A stretch of DNA of 64,000 nt, taken from positions 1,240,001-1,304,000 of the forward strand of contig NZ_CP060496.1 of the NCBI RefSeq assembly GCF_014400405.1, in the 5' to 3' direction. The notes beneath the pieces are model-generated. The model did no database searches. It saw nothing but the letters and a program-made list of their open reading frames with translations, and was not told the DNA's origin. Shown here in pieces: positions 1 to 10,488 of this stretch (the first letter of the stretch is position 1; each line of letters opens with the position of its first letter). The DNA is from Brachybacterium sp. Z12 (GTDB lineage Bacteria; Actinomycetota; Actinomycetes; Actinomycetales; Dermabacteraceae). The translations under genes and the position numbers were made by a program.

Positions 1-845
1 TCTCCCGCACCCGCGCGGCGGAGCTCGTGATGGACGGCCTCGTCCTGGTCGACGGGCAGGCCCCGGCACGCTCCACCCGGCTCGAGCCGGGGGCGATGGT
101 GCACGTCGAGCTGCCCGATGAGAAGCCGGCCGTGGCGGTGCAGCCTCAGATCGCCGACGGCATGAGCCTGATCCACCAGGACGATGACATCGTGGTGATC
201 GACAAGCCCGTGGGCGTGGCCGCGCATCCCAGCGCCGGCTGGTCCGGGCCCACCGTGCTGGGGCACCTCGCCGCGGCCGGCGTGAGCATCCGCACCACCG
301 GCGACCCGGAGCGACAGGGCATCGTGAGCAGGCTGGATGTGGGCACCAGCGGAGTGATGGTGGTCGCCCGCACCGAACGCGCGTACACCACGCTGAAGGA
401 CGCCTTCCGCGCCCGCGAGGTCGGGAAGATCTACCATGCCGTCTGCCAGGGGACCCCGGACCAGCCGGCCGGCACCATCGAAGCCGCCATCGGCCGCTCC
501 CCGCAGCACGACTACAAGTTCGCGGTGCGCGAGGACGGCAAGCACTCGGTGACCCACTACGAGACGCTCGAGGCGCTGCGCGGGGCGACCCTGCTGAAGG
601 TGGGACTGGAGACCGGCCGCACCCACCAGATCCGGGTGCACATGGCAGCCCTGCAGCACCCGCTGGTGGGCGATCCGCTCTACGGTGCGGATCCGACCCT
701 CGCCCAGCGCGTGGGGCTGATCCGCCAGTGGCTGCACGCGATGGAGCTGAGCTTCCTCCACCCTGCGACCGGGCGCGAGGTCACCTACACCTCGCAGTAC
801 CCGGCGGATCTGCAGGACGCACTGGATGCCCTGCGCGCGCCCTGA
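1..845 (+). CDS. rluD: RluD-family 23S rRNA pseudouridine synthase (5' end outside window)
   Basis: This enzyme converts specific uridines of large-subunit rRNA to pseudouridine. The frame is open from base 3, before any start codon, and the first residues read like the end of an S4 RNA-binding domain (SRTRAAELVMDGLVLVDGQ), so the gene begins upstream of the window. The catalytic region IVSRLDVGTSG lies near bases 322-354 and supplies the conserved Asp. The family motif GRTHQIRVH follows near base 615. Many relatives have His where Ser precedes the RLD here. The stop is at 843-845. In Actinobacteria this gene usually follows lspA, which would lie just outside. Assignment to RluD rather than RluA or RluC rests on the S4 domain. 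Confidence 0.9.
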   Translation, partial: SRTRAAELVMDGLVLVDGQAPARSTRLEPGAMVHVELPDEKPAVAVQPQIADGMSLIHQDDDIVVIDKPVGVAAHPSAGWSGPTVLGHLAAAGVSIRTTGDPERQGIVSRLDVGTSGVMVVARTERAYTTLKDAFRAREVGKIYHAVCQGTPDQPAGTIEAAIGRSPQHDYKFAVREDGKHSVTHYETLEALRGATLLKVGLETGRTHQIRVHMAALQHPLVGDPLYGADPTLAQRVGLIRQWLHAMELSFLHPATGREVTYTSQYPADLQDALDALRAP

Positions 846-888
846 GCCGAGTGCACGAGCACGCGCTCGCAGGCGGTAGCGTCGAGAC

Positions 889-1625
889 ATGAACGATGAG
901 CAGGTTTCCGGGGCGCTGAGCCCCTCCCGCGATGCGGCGCTGTCCAGGCCCGACTTCCCCTTCGTCCGGGTCGCGCACCGGCTGGGCATCGATCCCGCGC
1001 AGGCCGAGGTGGCGCTGCGCGATGATGAGAAGGCCCGGGCGGCCGTCGCCGAGGCGGTGCAGGCGTTCCTCGCGGCGGACGATGACCACCGTGCCGGCAG
1101 GCCGCCCTCCTCCGCGATCGCCCTGGATCCGGATTTCCCGACCGGGGTGGGCATGGCGCTGGTCGGGGCGGCTGTGCTCTGGGACGCCCGTGACCTGGTG
1201 CCGCGGGTGGCGCTGCGCGTGGCCAAGGACCACTTCGAGGACGGTGCCGATGAGCTCGCCGCGAGCTACATCGCCCTGGTCCAGGAGTCGGTGGATCCGG
1301 GGAGGACTCCCGGGACGATGCCGTGGCGTGGGCGGCGCAGTCGCTGCTGGTCTCCGTGCTGCAACGCTCCGGCAGCCCGGCCCAGGCCGAGGAGATCGCC
1401 CGCGACCTCGCTGCCCACGCGATCCCGATCGATCTGTGGCGGGACGACGACCCGAGCCTGCCCGACGACTCGATGGCCTGGCACGGCGGCGCGTTCGTCG
1501 GCGGCATCCCGCCGCGGCGCGACGAGCGCTCCCTCAGCTACGAGGACGTCCATGACTACATGAACTCCCTGCTCGCCGACACCCACCGCGAGCAGCAGGC
1601 CGAAGGGGACGGCGCCGGGAGCTGA
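889..1625 (+). CDS. Conserved hypothetical protein, one frameshift
   Basis: The function is not recognised. The protein is about 245 residues, acidic and alanine-rich, with no membrane segment or signal peptide. The frame from ATG 889 runs cleanly to about base 1300. There a run of four G (CCGGGGAGG) must be five for the reading to continue as VDPGEDSRDDAVAWAAQS through to the stop at 1623-1625. The second half carries a run of aromatic and acidic residues near the end (SYEDVHDYMNSLLADTH). It sits between rluD and dnaE in the same direction with short gaps, so co-transcription is possible. I see no motif pointing to an enzyme. Confidence 0.7.
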
Positions 1626-1746
1626 GCCATCCCGCGCCGGGCGCCGCCGCGGTCATCGCGGGGCGACACGCCGGTCCTGGCGGGGTGACCTCTCCGACCC
1701 CTGCGCCGGGCCTCATCGGTCGGTCCGCGCGGCTACCCTGGAGGGC

Positions 1747-4700
1747 ATGGCTTCTGCGGACTCCGATGACTTCGTGCATCTGCATGTGCACACCGACTAC
1801 TCCCTGCTGGACGGGGCCGCGAAGATCGACAAACTGGTCGACGAGACCGTCCGTCAGAACCAGAAGGCCGTCGCGATCACCGACCACGGCTATCTGTTCG
1901 GCGCCTACGAGTTCTACAAGGCCGCGACGGATGCCGGCGTCAAGCCGATCATCGGCGTCGAGGCGTACGTGACCCCGGGGACCAGCCGCCACGACCGCAC
2001 CCGCGTGCAGTGGGGGACCAAGGAGCAGCAGCTCGCCGGAGACGATGTCTCCGCACGCGGCGCCTACACGCACATGACCCTGCTGTCGAAGTCGACGGCC
2101 GGCATGCACAACCTCTTCCGGCTCGCCTCCTCCGCGTCCTCGAAGGCCAGATGGGCAAGTGGCCGCGCATGGACCGCGAGATCCTCTCGAAGTACTCCGA
2201 TGGACTGATCGCGACCTCCGGCTGCCCCTCCGGCGAGGTCCAGACCCGGCTGCGGCTGGGACAGTTCGACGAGGCCGTCAAGGCCGCCGGCGAGTTCCAG
2301 GACATGTTCGGCAAGGACAGCTACTTCATCGAGCTGATGGACCACGGCCTCGACATCGAGAAGCGAGTCTCCAAGGACCTGATCGAGGTCAGCAAGTCGG
2401 TCGGCCCCGCTGGTGGCCACCAACGACCTCCACTACGTCACCGAGGCGGATGCGCAGATCCAGGACGTCCTTCTGTGCATCAACTCCGGGTCCCGGCTGA
2501 ATGATCCCGACCGCTTCAAGTTCGGCGGCTCCGGCTACTTCCTGAAGTCCGCGCGGCAGATGCGTGAGCTGTTCCGCGAGTTCCCCGAAGCCTGCGACAA
2601 CACCCTGACCATCGCCGAGATGTGCGAGGTCGAGTTCCGCACCACCGACGAGGGTGCGAACTACATGCCGCACTTCCCCACCCCGCCCGGGGAGGATGAG
2701 GAGTCCTGGTTCATCAAGGAGATCCAGCGGGGTTTGGAGTACCGCTACCCCGCAGGGATCCCCGAGGACGTGCAGCAGCGCGCCGACTACGAGGTCTCCG
2801 TGATCCTCCAGATGGGCTTCCCCGGCTACTTCCTGGTGGTCTCGGACTACATCAAGTGGGCCAAGGAGCAGGGGATCCGGGTGGGGCCGGGCCGTGGCTC
2901 CGGTGCCGGCTCGATGGTCGCCTACGCCCTGCGCATCACCGATCTCGACCCGATCGAGCACGGCCTGCTGTTCGAGCGGTTCCTCAACCCGGACCGCGTC
3001 TCCATGCCGGACTTCGACGTCGACTTCGATGATCGCCGCCGCGGCGAGGTCATCGAGTACGTCGAGCGCAAGTACGGCGACGACCGCATCGCACAGGTCA
3101 TCACCTACGGCGTGATGAAGACGAAGAACTCCCTCAAGGACGCCGCCCGCGTGCTCGACTACCCCTTCGCGATGGGGGACAAGCTCACCAAGACTCTCCC
3201 GCCCACCGTCATGGGCAAGGACATCTCGGTCAACGGCATCTTCGACCCCGAGGACAAGCGCTACGCAGAAGCGGGCGAGTTCCGCCGGCTGCACGATGAG
3301 GACCCCGACGTCCAGAAGGTCGTCGAGATCGCCAAGGGCGTCGAGGGCCTGACCCGCGGCTGGGGCGTGCACGCCTGCGCGGTGATCATGTCCAGCCACC
3401 CGCTGATCGACATCGTGCCGATGATGCGCCGCCCCTCGGACGGCCAGATCATCACCCAGTTCGAGTACCCCACGCTCGAGACCCTCGGCCTGCTGAAGAT
3501 GGACTTCCTCGGGCTGCGCAACCTCACCGTGCTCTCCGACGCGGTGGCGAACATGGAGCGCAACGGCAAGACGCCGCCGGACCTCGAGACCCTGCCGTTC
3601 GATGACAAGAAGACCTACGAGCTGCTGCAGAAGGGTGACACGCTGGGTGTGTTCCAGCTGGACGGCTCGGGCATGCGCACCCTGCTGCGGCAGATGAAGC
3701 CTGACCAGTTCGGAGACATCACCGCCGTCTCGGCGCTGTATCGACCGGGCCCGATGGGCATGGGGTCGCACACCAACTATGCGCTGCGCAAGAACGGGCT
3801 CCAGGAGATCACCCCGATCCACCCGGAGCTCGAGGAGCCGCTGGCCGAGATCCTCGACGAGACCTATGGCGTGCTCGTCTACCAGGAGCAGGTCATGCAG
3901 ACGGCCCAGAAGGTCGCCGGGTACAGCCTCGGTCAGGCCGACATCCTCCGCCGCGCCATGGGCAAGAAGAAGAAGTCGGAGCTGGACAAGCAGTTCGCCT
4001 CCTTCGAGGCCGGAATGAAGGAGAACGGCTACTCCACCGCCGCGGTGACGGCGCTGTGGGAGACCTTGATGCCGTTCGCGGACTACGCCTTCAACAAGTC
4101 CCACTCCGCGGCCTACGGGGTGGTCTCGTACTGGACCGGTTACCTCAAGGCGAACCATCCCACCGAGTACATGGCCGCGCTGCTGACCTCCACGCAGGAG
4201 AATCGCGACCGGCTGGGCCTGTACCTGGGGGACTGCCGTCACCGCGGCATCACGGTGCTGCCCCCGGATGTGAACGAATCCGATCTGTACTTCTCCGCCG
4301 TCGGCGAGGACATCCGTTTCGGGCTCTCGGCGATCCGCAACGTCGGCGCCCACGTGGTCGAGGAGATCATCAAGACCCGCGAGGAGAAGGGCGCCTTCAC
4401 CTCCTTCACCGACTTCCTCGACAAGGTCCCGCTGTCGGTGTGCAACAAGCGCACCATCGAGTCCCTGATCAAGGGCGGCGCCTTCGACGAGCTGGGCGCG
4501 AACCGGCGCTCCCTGGTGCTGATCCACGAGGACGCGGTCGACTCCGTCGTGGATCTGAAGCGCAAGGAGGCTCAGGGTCAGTACGACCTGTTCGCCGACG
4601 TGTTCGGCGGCGGTGGGGAGACGGCGAGATGGCGTCCGGCTCTGCCGCGACCATCGTCATCCCCGATCTGCCGGAGTGGGACCGCAAGGAGAAGCTCGCC

Positions 4701-5312
4701 TTCGAGCGGAACATGCTGGGCCTGTACGTCTCCGACCATCCTCTCTACGGGCTCGAGCACGTCATCTCCCAGAACTCCTCGACCTCGATCAGCGCCCTCG
4801 CCGATGACGGCGCCGTCGAGGACGGCGCCATGGTGACCATCGCCGGCCTGATCACGAGCCTGCAGCGGAAGACCACGAAGAAGGGCGACATGTGGGCGAT
4901 CGTCACCGTCGAGGACCTCGAGGGCTCGATCGACTGCCTGATGTTCCCCTCGACCTACATGACCGTCGCCGGAGAGCTCGCCGAGGATCTCATCGTCTCG
5001 ATGAAGGGCCGGGTGGACACCTCCAAGGGCATGCCGGAGCTGCGCGTGATGGAGATGACCGTCCCCGAGACCGGGGGCGGGGCCGACGGCCCCGTCACCA
5101 TCGCCCTGCCCGCGATGCGCGCCACCGAACGGGTGGTCAGCGACCTGCGCGGGGTGCTGGAGGACAACCCCGGGGCCAGCGAGGTGCGGCTGCGCCTGCA
5201 GGAGCCCGGGCGCACCACCCTGATGCAGCTGGACAAGCGGCTCTCGGTGAACCCCTCCGCTGCCCTGTACGCGTCCTTGAAGGCGCTGCTGGGCCCGAGC
5301 TGCCTGCAGTGA
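1747..5312 (+). CDS. dnaE: DNA polymerase III subunit alpha, frame broken three times
   Basis: This is the replicative polymerase catalytic subunit, about 1,189 residues once repaired, which is normal for actinobacterial DnaE1. The N-terminal PHP domain shows HLHVHTDYSLLDG and ITDHG. The catalytic aspartates lie in MPDFDVDFDD (bases about 3005-3034). GPGRGSGAGS, PGPMGMG and a C-terminal OB fold (AGLITSLQRKTTKKGDMWA) follow in the usual order. The frame is interrupted near 2138 (one C short), near 2405-2408 (one C extra or two bases short) and at 4615-4618 (GGGG for GGGGG). Each break joins two stretches that together match the family, so the gene is very probably intact in the living cell. 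It is followed 4 bases later by the next ATG. Confidence 0.93.
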
Positions 5313-5316
5313 ACCG

Positions 5317-6138
5317 ATGACCACGTGGCGGGTCGCGACCTTCAACATCCGCCACGGGCTCGGGCCCGATGGCCGGGTCGACCTCGCCCGCACGGCGCAG
5401 GAGATCGCCGCACTCGGAGCCGACGTGATCGGCCTGCAGGAGGTCGATGACGGGTTCGGGCCCCGCTCCGGTCATGCGGACCAGCCCTCCCGGCTCGCCG
5501 AGCTGCTGGGGATGCAGGTGTGCTTCGGCGCCGCGCTCGATCTCCCGCCGGTGCGGGACGGGGCTCCGCGGCGCCGTTACGGACTCGCGCTGCTGACTCG
5601 GCACGAGATCCTCGCCCACACCCTGCACCTGCTGCCCGCTCACCCCGGCCGTGAGCCGCTGCGGGAGCCGCGCGGCGTGCTCCACGCGCGGGTGCGCAGC
5701 CCGGCCGGGGAGGAGCTCGACGTGCTGGTGACGCACCTCGACAACTCCGATCCCGCGCACCGCACCGCACAGGTGCAGGGCATCGTCCGGCTCTCCCAGG
5801 ACCTCACGGGACCGGCGCTGCTGATGGGGGACATGAACGCAGAACCCTCCGCTCCGGAGCTGGCCGCGCTCGCGGCGACGGGCTGGCGCGAGGCCATGGA
5901 CGCAGCGTCATCGTCGGTTGGGGAAGCCCGCAGGTCGCCGCTGCGCCAGATGCTCAGCGCGGCCCTGGCCCGCCTGCGACCTGCACGAGGCGCCACGCAT
6001 CCCGCGCGCTTCCCGATCCGCCGGATCGACTCGCTCTGGACCCGCGGGCCGCTCACGGTGACCGCGATGGCAGTGGGGTCGAGAGGGTCCTCGGACCACC
6101 GACCGGTGGTCGCGACCCTCGTTCGGAGCGTCCGCTGA
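5317..6138 (+). CDS. Endonuclease/exonuclease/phosphatase family protein
   Basis: This is a 273-residue metal-dependent phosphoesterase of the EEP (DNase I-like) fold. Motifs appear in the expected order: ATFNIRHG near the start, LQEVDDGF with the metal-binding Glu, LLMGDMNAEP in the middle, and SDHRPVVATL with the catalytic Asp-His pair close to the C-terminus. No signal peptide or membrane segment is visible, so it is probably cytoplasmic. The ATG lies 4 bases after the dnaE stop, suggesting translational linkage. The substrate (nucleic acid, sphingolipid or inositol phosphate) cannot be told from the sequence. Confidence 0.85.
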   Translation: MTTWRVATFNIRHGLGPDGRVDLARTAQEIAALGADVIGLQEVDDGFGPRSGHADQPSRLAELLGMQVCFGAALDLPPVRDGAPRRRYGLALLTRHEILAHTLHLLPAHPGREPLREPRGVLHARVRSPAGEELDVLVTHLDNSDPAHRTAQVQGIVRLSQDLTGPALLMGDMNAEPSAPELAALAATGWREAMDAASSSVGEARRSPLRQMLSAALARLRPARGATHPARFPIRRIDSLWTRGPLTVTAMAVGSRGSSDHRPVVATLVRSVR

Positions 6139-6184
6139 ACAACCGGTGAGGACTGCGGAGGGCGGGCTGGACTAGCGTTGCCCC

Positions 6185-7389
6185 ATGAGCACCATCTCCG
6201 AGAACCTGCTTCCCGACTCCCTGCTGGACACCTTCCGCGAACGCGCGGTGATCCATGACAGGGAGAACACCTTCCCTGAGGCTGATCTCGCCGATCTGCG
6301 CGAGCGCGGGTACCTGCGGCTGCTGGTGCCCACCGAGCTCGGCGGGCTCGGCGCTCCCTGCTCGAGGCCACACGGATCCAGCGCCGGCTCGCCCAGGCCG
6401 CGCCCGCCACGGCGCTGTCGATGAACATGCACCTCGTGGTCACCGGCGCCGCACTGCACGCCCACCGTCTCGGCATGGACAGCGTGCGCACCATCCTCGA
6501 GGACGCCGCCGCGGACCAGCTGTTCGCCTTCGGGATCTCCGAGGCCGGCAACGACGCGATGCTCTTCGACTCCTCCACCCGTGCCGACGAGCAGCCCGAC
6601 GGTGGCTTCCAGCTCACCGGCACCAAGATCTTCACCTCCCTGGCCCCCGTCTGGGACCGCCTGGTGGCGCACGGCCGTGTCGCCGAGGCGAGCGAGGCGG
6701 ATCCCCGCCTGCTGTTCGGGGTGCTCGAGCGCACCGAAGCCATCGAGGTGCTCGATGACTGGGACACCCACGGCATGCGCCCCTCCCAGTCCCGCACCAC
6801 CAAGCTGCACTCGGCGCCGGTCGCCGCAGACCGCGTGCTGACCAGCACACCCGTCGGCCCCAACCCGGACGCCTTCGTGATGGGGATCTTCGGGGCTTTC
6901 GAGCTGCTGATCGCCTCGGTGTACACCGGCATCGCCGAGCGCGCGATCGCCGTCGGCACCCGGAACGCCACCACCCGCCGCAACGCCACCAAGGGCATCG
7001 TCCACGCCGACGATCCGGACATCCGCTGGCGCCTGGCGAACGCGGCGATCGCCGTCGACGGCATCATCCTCCAGATCGAGAAGATCATGGCCGATCTCGA
7101 CGCCTTGGGCACGGGAGAGCAGGGCACCGGCCTAACCGATCACGGCCCTCGCTGGTTCCTGCACTTCTCCGGCGTGAAGTCCCGTGCCACCGAAACGGCG
7201 ATCTCCGCCGTGGACCAGGTGCTGCGCGCCAGCGGAGGCGCCCAGTACTTCCGACGCAGCGAGCTCGAGCGCCTCTCCCGTGACGTGCGTGCCGGCATGT
7301 ACCACCCCTCGGATGAGGAATCCGTGCACGCCTCCTACGCCAAGGCCCTGCTCGGCGACATCGGTGCGACCCTCCCGGCGCTGCCCTGA
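6185..7389 (+). CDS. Acyl-CoA dehydrogenase family protein, one frameshift
   Basis: This is a flavoprotein of the acyl-CoA dehydrogenase superfamily, about 402 residues. The N-terminal helical part ends in LLVPTELGGLGA. The mid-domain carries FGISEAGND and GTKIFTSLAP, the usual FAD- and substrate-contacting strands. The C-terminal helices contain QVLRASGGAQYFRRSELERLSRDVRAG, typical of the flavin and tetramer interface. The frame breaks at 6356-6358, where one C is missing, and the downstream frame continues as LLEATRIQRRLAQ. Substrate specificity is open; some members of this branch are flavin-dependent monooxygenases rather than beta-oxidation enzymes. Confidence 0.85.
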
Positions 7390-7464
7390 TGAGCGACGCA
7401 ATGCGGATCGTCATCGTGCGAAGGTCCGGCAGCCTCGGTGAGCTAGATGCACGCCGAGATGCAG

Positions 7465-8493
7465 TCAGCCGAACAACACCTCAGCCTCGCGCCAGCGTGA
7501 CTCCGGCACCCGCTTGACGCTGTCGATGGCCTCGGTCAGCGGCACGTCCACGATTTCGGTGCCGCGGAGGGCGACCATGTGCCCGAAGCGGCCCTCATGG
7601 ACCAGATCCACCGCCGCGGTGCCGAGCCGAGTGGCCAGCACCCGGTCGTAACCGGTCGGCTCCCCGCCGCGCTGGATATGGCCCAGCACCGTCGCCCGCG
7701 ACTCGATGCCCAGCCGCTCCTCGATCAGCGGCGCGAGCACCTGGGCCACGCCGCCGAACCGGGGCCGGCCGAACTCGTCCAGGTCGTAATCCATGAACCC
7801 CTCCGGCGCATCGGAGGGCACGAAGCCCTCGGCCACCACGACAAGCGGGGCGCGGCCGCGGTCGAAGGCGGACTTCACGTACTGGCAGATCTCCCCGATG
7901 GTCAGCGGGAACTCCGGCAGGCAGATCACATGGGCACCCGCCGCCATTCCGGAGTGCAGGGCGATCCAGCCCACGCTGCGGCCCATCACCTCGGCCACCA
8001 TGCAGCGGTGATGGGAGTCCCCGGTCATGCGCAGACGGTCCAGTGCCTCGGTCGCGATCTCCACCGCGGTGTTGAATCCGAAGGTGTAGTCGGTGGCGTC
8101 GAGGTCGTTGTCCACCGTCTTCGGCACGCCGACCACCGGGATTCCCGCCTCGGAGAGCCGATTCGCAGTGAACAGGGTGCCGTCCCCGCCGATCGCGATG
8201 ATCGCGTCCATGTCGTTCTCGTCCAGATGACGGCGCACGATCTGTGCGCCGTCCTCACCGTCGGCGAAGGGGTTCGAGCGGGACGTGCCCAGGATGGTGC
8301 CGCCGATCCGGCCGATGCCGCGGACCCGTCGGCGCGGCAGCGTCATCCAGTCATCGTCGATGACGCCCCGCCATCCGTCCTTGAAACCGATGAATTCGTC
8401 CTCGAAGAGCTTGTCGCCCTTGATCACCGCGCCGCGGATGACCGCGTTGAGACCGGGGCAGTCGCCGCCGGAGGTCAGGATTCCGATCTTCAT
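7465..8493 (-). CDS. pfkA: 6-phosphofructokinase
   Basis: This enzyme phosphorylates fructose 6-phosphate in glycolysis. It has 342 residues from the ATG at 8493 (MKIGILTSGGDCPGLNAVIRG); an upstream in-frame codon at 8523 gives ten extra residues that do not fit the family. Visible motifs are GGTILGTSRSNPF, AIGGDGTLFTA, PKTVDNDLDATDYTFGF and the substrate loop MGRSVGWIALHSG. The pair GGDGT plus PKTVDND is informative. Glycine in the first motif goes with ATP use, while the lysine in the second is typical of group III and PPi-type enzymes. The same combination occurs in ATP-dependent actinomycete enzymes, so I favour ATP. It converges with the acyl-CoA dehydrogenase. Confidence 0.92.
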   Translation of the reverse strand: MKIGILTSGGDCPGLNAVIRGAVIKGDKLFEDEFIGFKDGWRGVIDDDWMTLPRRRVRGIGRIGGTILGTSRSNPFADGEDGAQIVRRHLDENDMDAIIAIGGDGTLFTANRLSEAGIPVVGVPKTVDNDLDATDYTFGFNTAVEIATEALDRLRMTGDSHHRCMVAEVMGRSVGWIALHSGMAAGAHVICLPEFPLTIGEICQYVKSAFDRGRAPLVVVAEGFVPSDAPEGFMDYDLDEFGRPRFGGVAQVLAPLIEERLGIESRATVLGHIQRGGEPTGYDRVLATRLGTAAVDLVHEGRFGHMVALRGTEIVDVPLTEAIDSVKRVPESRWREAEVLFG

Positions 8494-8649
8494 GGGGGAG
8501 GGTTCTCTTCTCTCATCGAGCACGGGAGCAGGGCACAGGCAGGGGCACTGTCCACTCTAGAGCCGGAGGGAGCTCGCAGGAGCAGTTTCTCTGCTCGGGA
8601 CGTGAACGTGCTGTCTGGGAGCGCCGATGAGCCATGGCTTGCGCAGCAG

Positions 8650-8687
8650 AGCGCCCCGGCCCCTCCGTGAGGAGGCACCGGGGCGCT
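8650..8687 (-). terminator. Hairpin terminator of the flotillin-like gene
   Basis: A 10-bp GC stem, AGCGCCCCGG (8650-8659) paired with CCGGGGCGCT (8678-8687), encloses a second short TCC/GGA pairing. It lies 22 bases beyond the stop of the minus-strand flotillin-like gene. No clear U tract follows, as is common in Actinobacteria. Confidence 0.65.
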
Positions 8688-8709
8688 CGAGGAATGCGGC
8701 TGCGAAGAC

Positions 8710-10270
8710 TCAGGCGTCGTCGGCAGCCTCGTCCGCGGCATCGTCGGACGGGGACGGGGACGGGCGCGATGCACTGTCCGCCTGCTCCGCCTGGGCGCGC
8801 ACCTCGCGGCCGCCGTCGGCAGCGCGCTGGAGCGTGTCCTGGAAGTCCACACCGGTGGTGGACTTGACCATGTCGAGCACCTGGGCCAGACCCACCGAGA
8901 TGTTCTGGCCGATCTTCGCCTCGCCATCGGTGGAGAACACCGAGAGGTTGGAGATGTTCGAGTACGGGGCGGCCAGCTCGCCGGCGACCTCGGGCAGGAC
9001 CTCGAGCACCTGGGCGAGCACCGCGGCGTCGTTGAACTGCTTGTACGCCTCGGCACGGGCACGGGTGGTCTCCGCCTCGGCGTCGCCCTTGGCGAGGATC
9101 GCCGCCGCTTCGGCTTCACCCTTGGCACGCAGGGTCGGCCTCGGCCTGACCCTCGAGACGGACCGCCTCGGCGTCCTTCGAGCGGCGCTGCAGCTCGACC
9201 TCGGCCTCGGCCCGACCACGGGCTTCGATGGCGTGGGCCTCGGCGTCCGCGGTGACCTTGCGGGACTCGGCACGGTTGCGCTCGTCGGTCAGCTGAGCTT
9301 CCGACTCGGCGATGTGCGTGTACTTCTTGGAATCCGCATCCTGCTGCTCGGCGTAGCGCTTCGCCTCGGCCGGCTTGTGGACCTCGGCGACCAGCTGCTT
9401 CTCGCGCAGGTCGTTGTTGCGGACCGCGATGAGCTCTTCCTGCTCGATGATCCGCTGCTGCTGGGCGGCACGGGCCAGGGGGCCGGAGGCATCGGCGATG
9501 GCCTCCCGAGCATCCGTCTCCTCCTTGATCTCCGCATTGCGGAGATCGAAGGTCTGCTTGGACTCCGCCTCCTGCTGGAGGTTGAGGTTGCTGGCCTGCG
9601 TGGATTCACGGTTCGCATCGGACTCGGCGATCGCGGCGCGCTTGGCCACCAGTGCCGCCTCGGGGCGTCCCCAGTCCCGCAGGTAGGAGCCGTCGTCCTC
9701 GATGGCGGAGATCTGGAAGGTGTCGATCACGAGACCCTGGTTGTTCATCGAGTGCTCGGCCTCGGCCTGCACCTGGCTCGCGAACGACGCACGGTCGCGG
9801 ATGATCTGCTCGACGCTCAGTGTGCCCACCACCGCGCGCAGGGTGCCCGAGAGGATCTCCTGCGTGTAGTGATCGATCTGCTGCTGCTGGTCGAGGAATC
9901 GCTGAGAGGCCTTGCGGACGTCGTCGATGTTGCCGCCGACCTTGACCTGCGCCACCCCACGCAGCCGCAGGAAGATGCCGTTCATCGAGTAACCCTCGAC
10001 CTCGACCGGGATCTGGCGCGAGCTCAGGCTCAGCACGAAGGCGCGGTCGAAGATCGGACGCACGATCGCTCGGCCCCCAATGATGACCCGGGCGCTGCCG
10101 GACTCGAGGTCGATGTCACCGGTGGGGCTGGTCTTCGCGTTGCGGCCGGTGATGATCAGCGCTTCGTTCGGCGCCGCGATGCGGTAGCTGCGCATCAGGA
10201 CGATCAGTCCGATCAGGATGACGACCGCGAGCGCCGCGACCACCACCACGGTGGGTATCAGCAGTTCCAT
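8710..10270 (-). CDS. Flotillin-like SPFH domain protein, one frameshift
   Basis: This is a membrane scaffold protein of the flotillin/SPFH group, about 520 residues. One N-terminal transmembrane helix (residues 5-28, rich in Val, Ile and Leu) is followed by MRSYRIAAPNEALIITG and the SPFH domain. A long Ala/Glu-rich coiled coil comes next (EAEVELQRRSKDAEAVR, then GEAEAAAILAKGDAEAE). The tail after residue 480 is acidic and Ser/Pro-rich. The frame breaks near 9132, where the reading must move from EGQAEAD to LRAKGEAEAA; one inserted C or two lost bases would explain it. It is likely anchored on the cytoplasmic face of the membrane and oligomeric. It is divergent from the MHS transporter. Confidence 0.88.
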
Positions 10271-10488
10271 GGGTTCCCCTCATTGAGTACAGGCATGCCG
10301 AGGGCATCCTCGCATCGAATGGACTGCCCCGCCCGGTCGTCCCGGGACCGGATATCCAGTTGTGACCTCTTGCCGGGGCGGGATGGCGCTCTGGAAAGCG
10401 GAGGATCGCCAGCGTCGCGCCCATTTGCCGTCTCAAGATGCGACCGCAGGGTCCGAATGGCGGAACTCGGGGTCTAGGGTCGCCCGTC

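Noticed and set aside
2389..4527. A 712-codon open frame on the minus strand inside dnaE
   Set aside because: It is antisense to strongly conserved polymerase sequence, has a biased His/Val/Leu/Arg composition typical of GC-rich shadow frames, and shows no motif.
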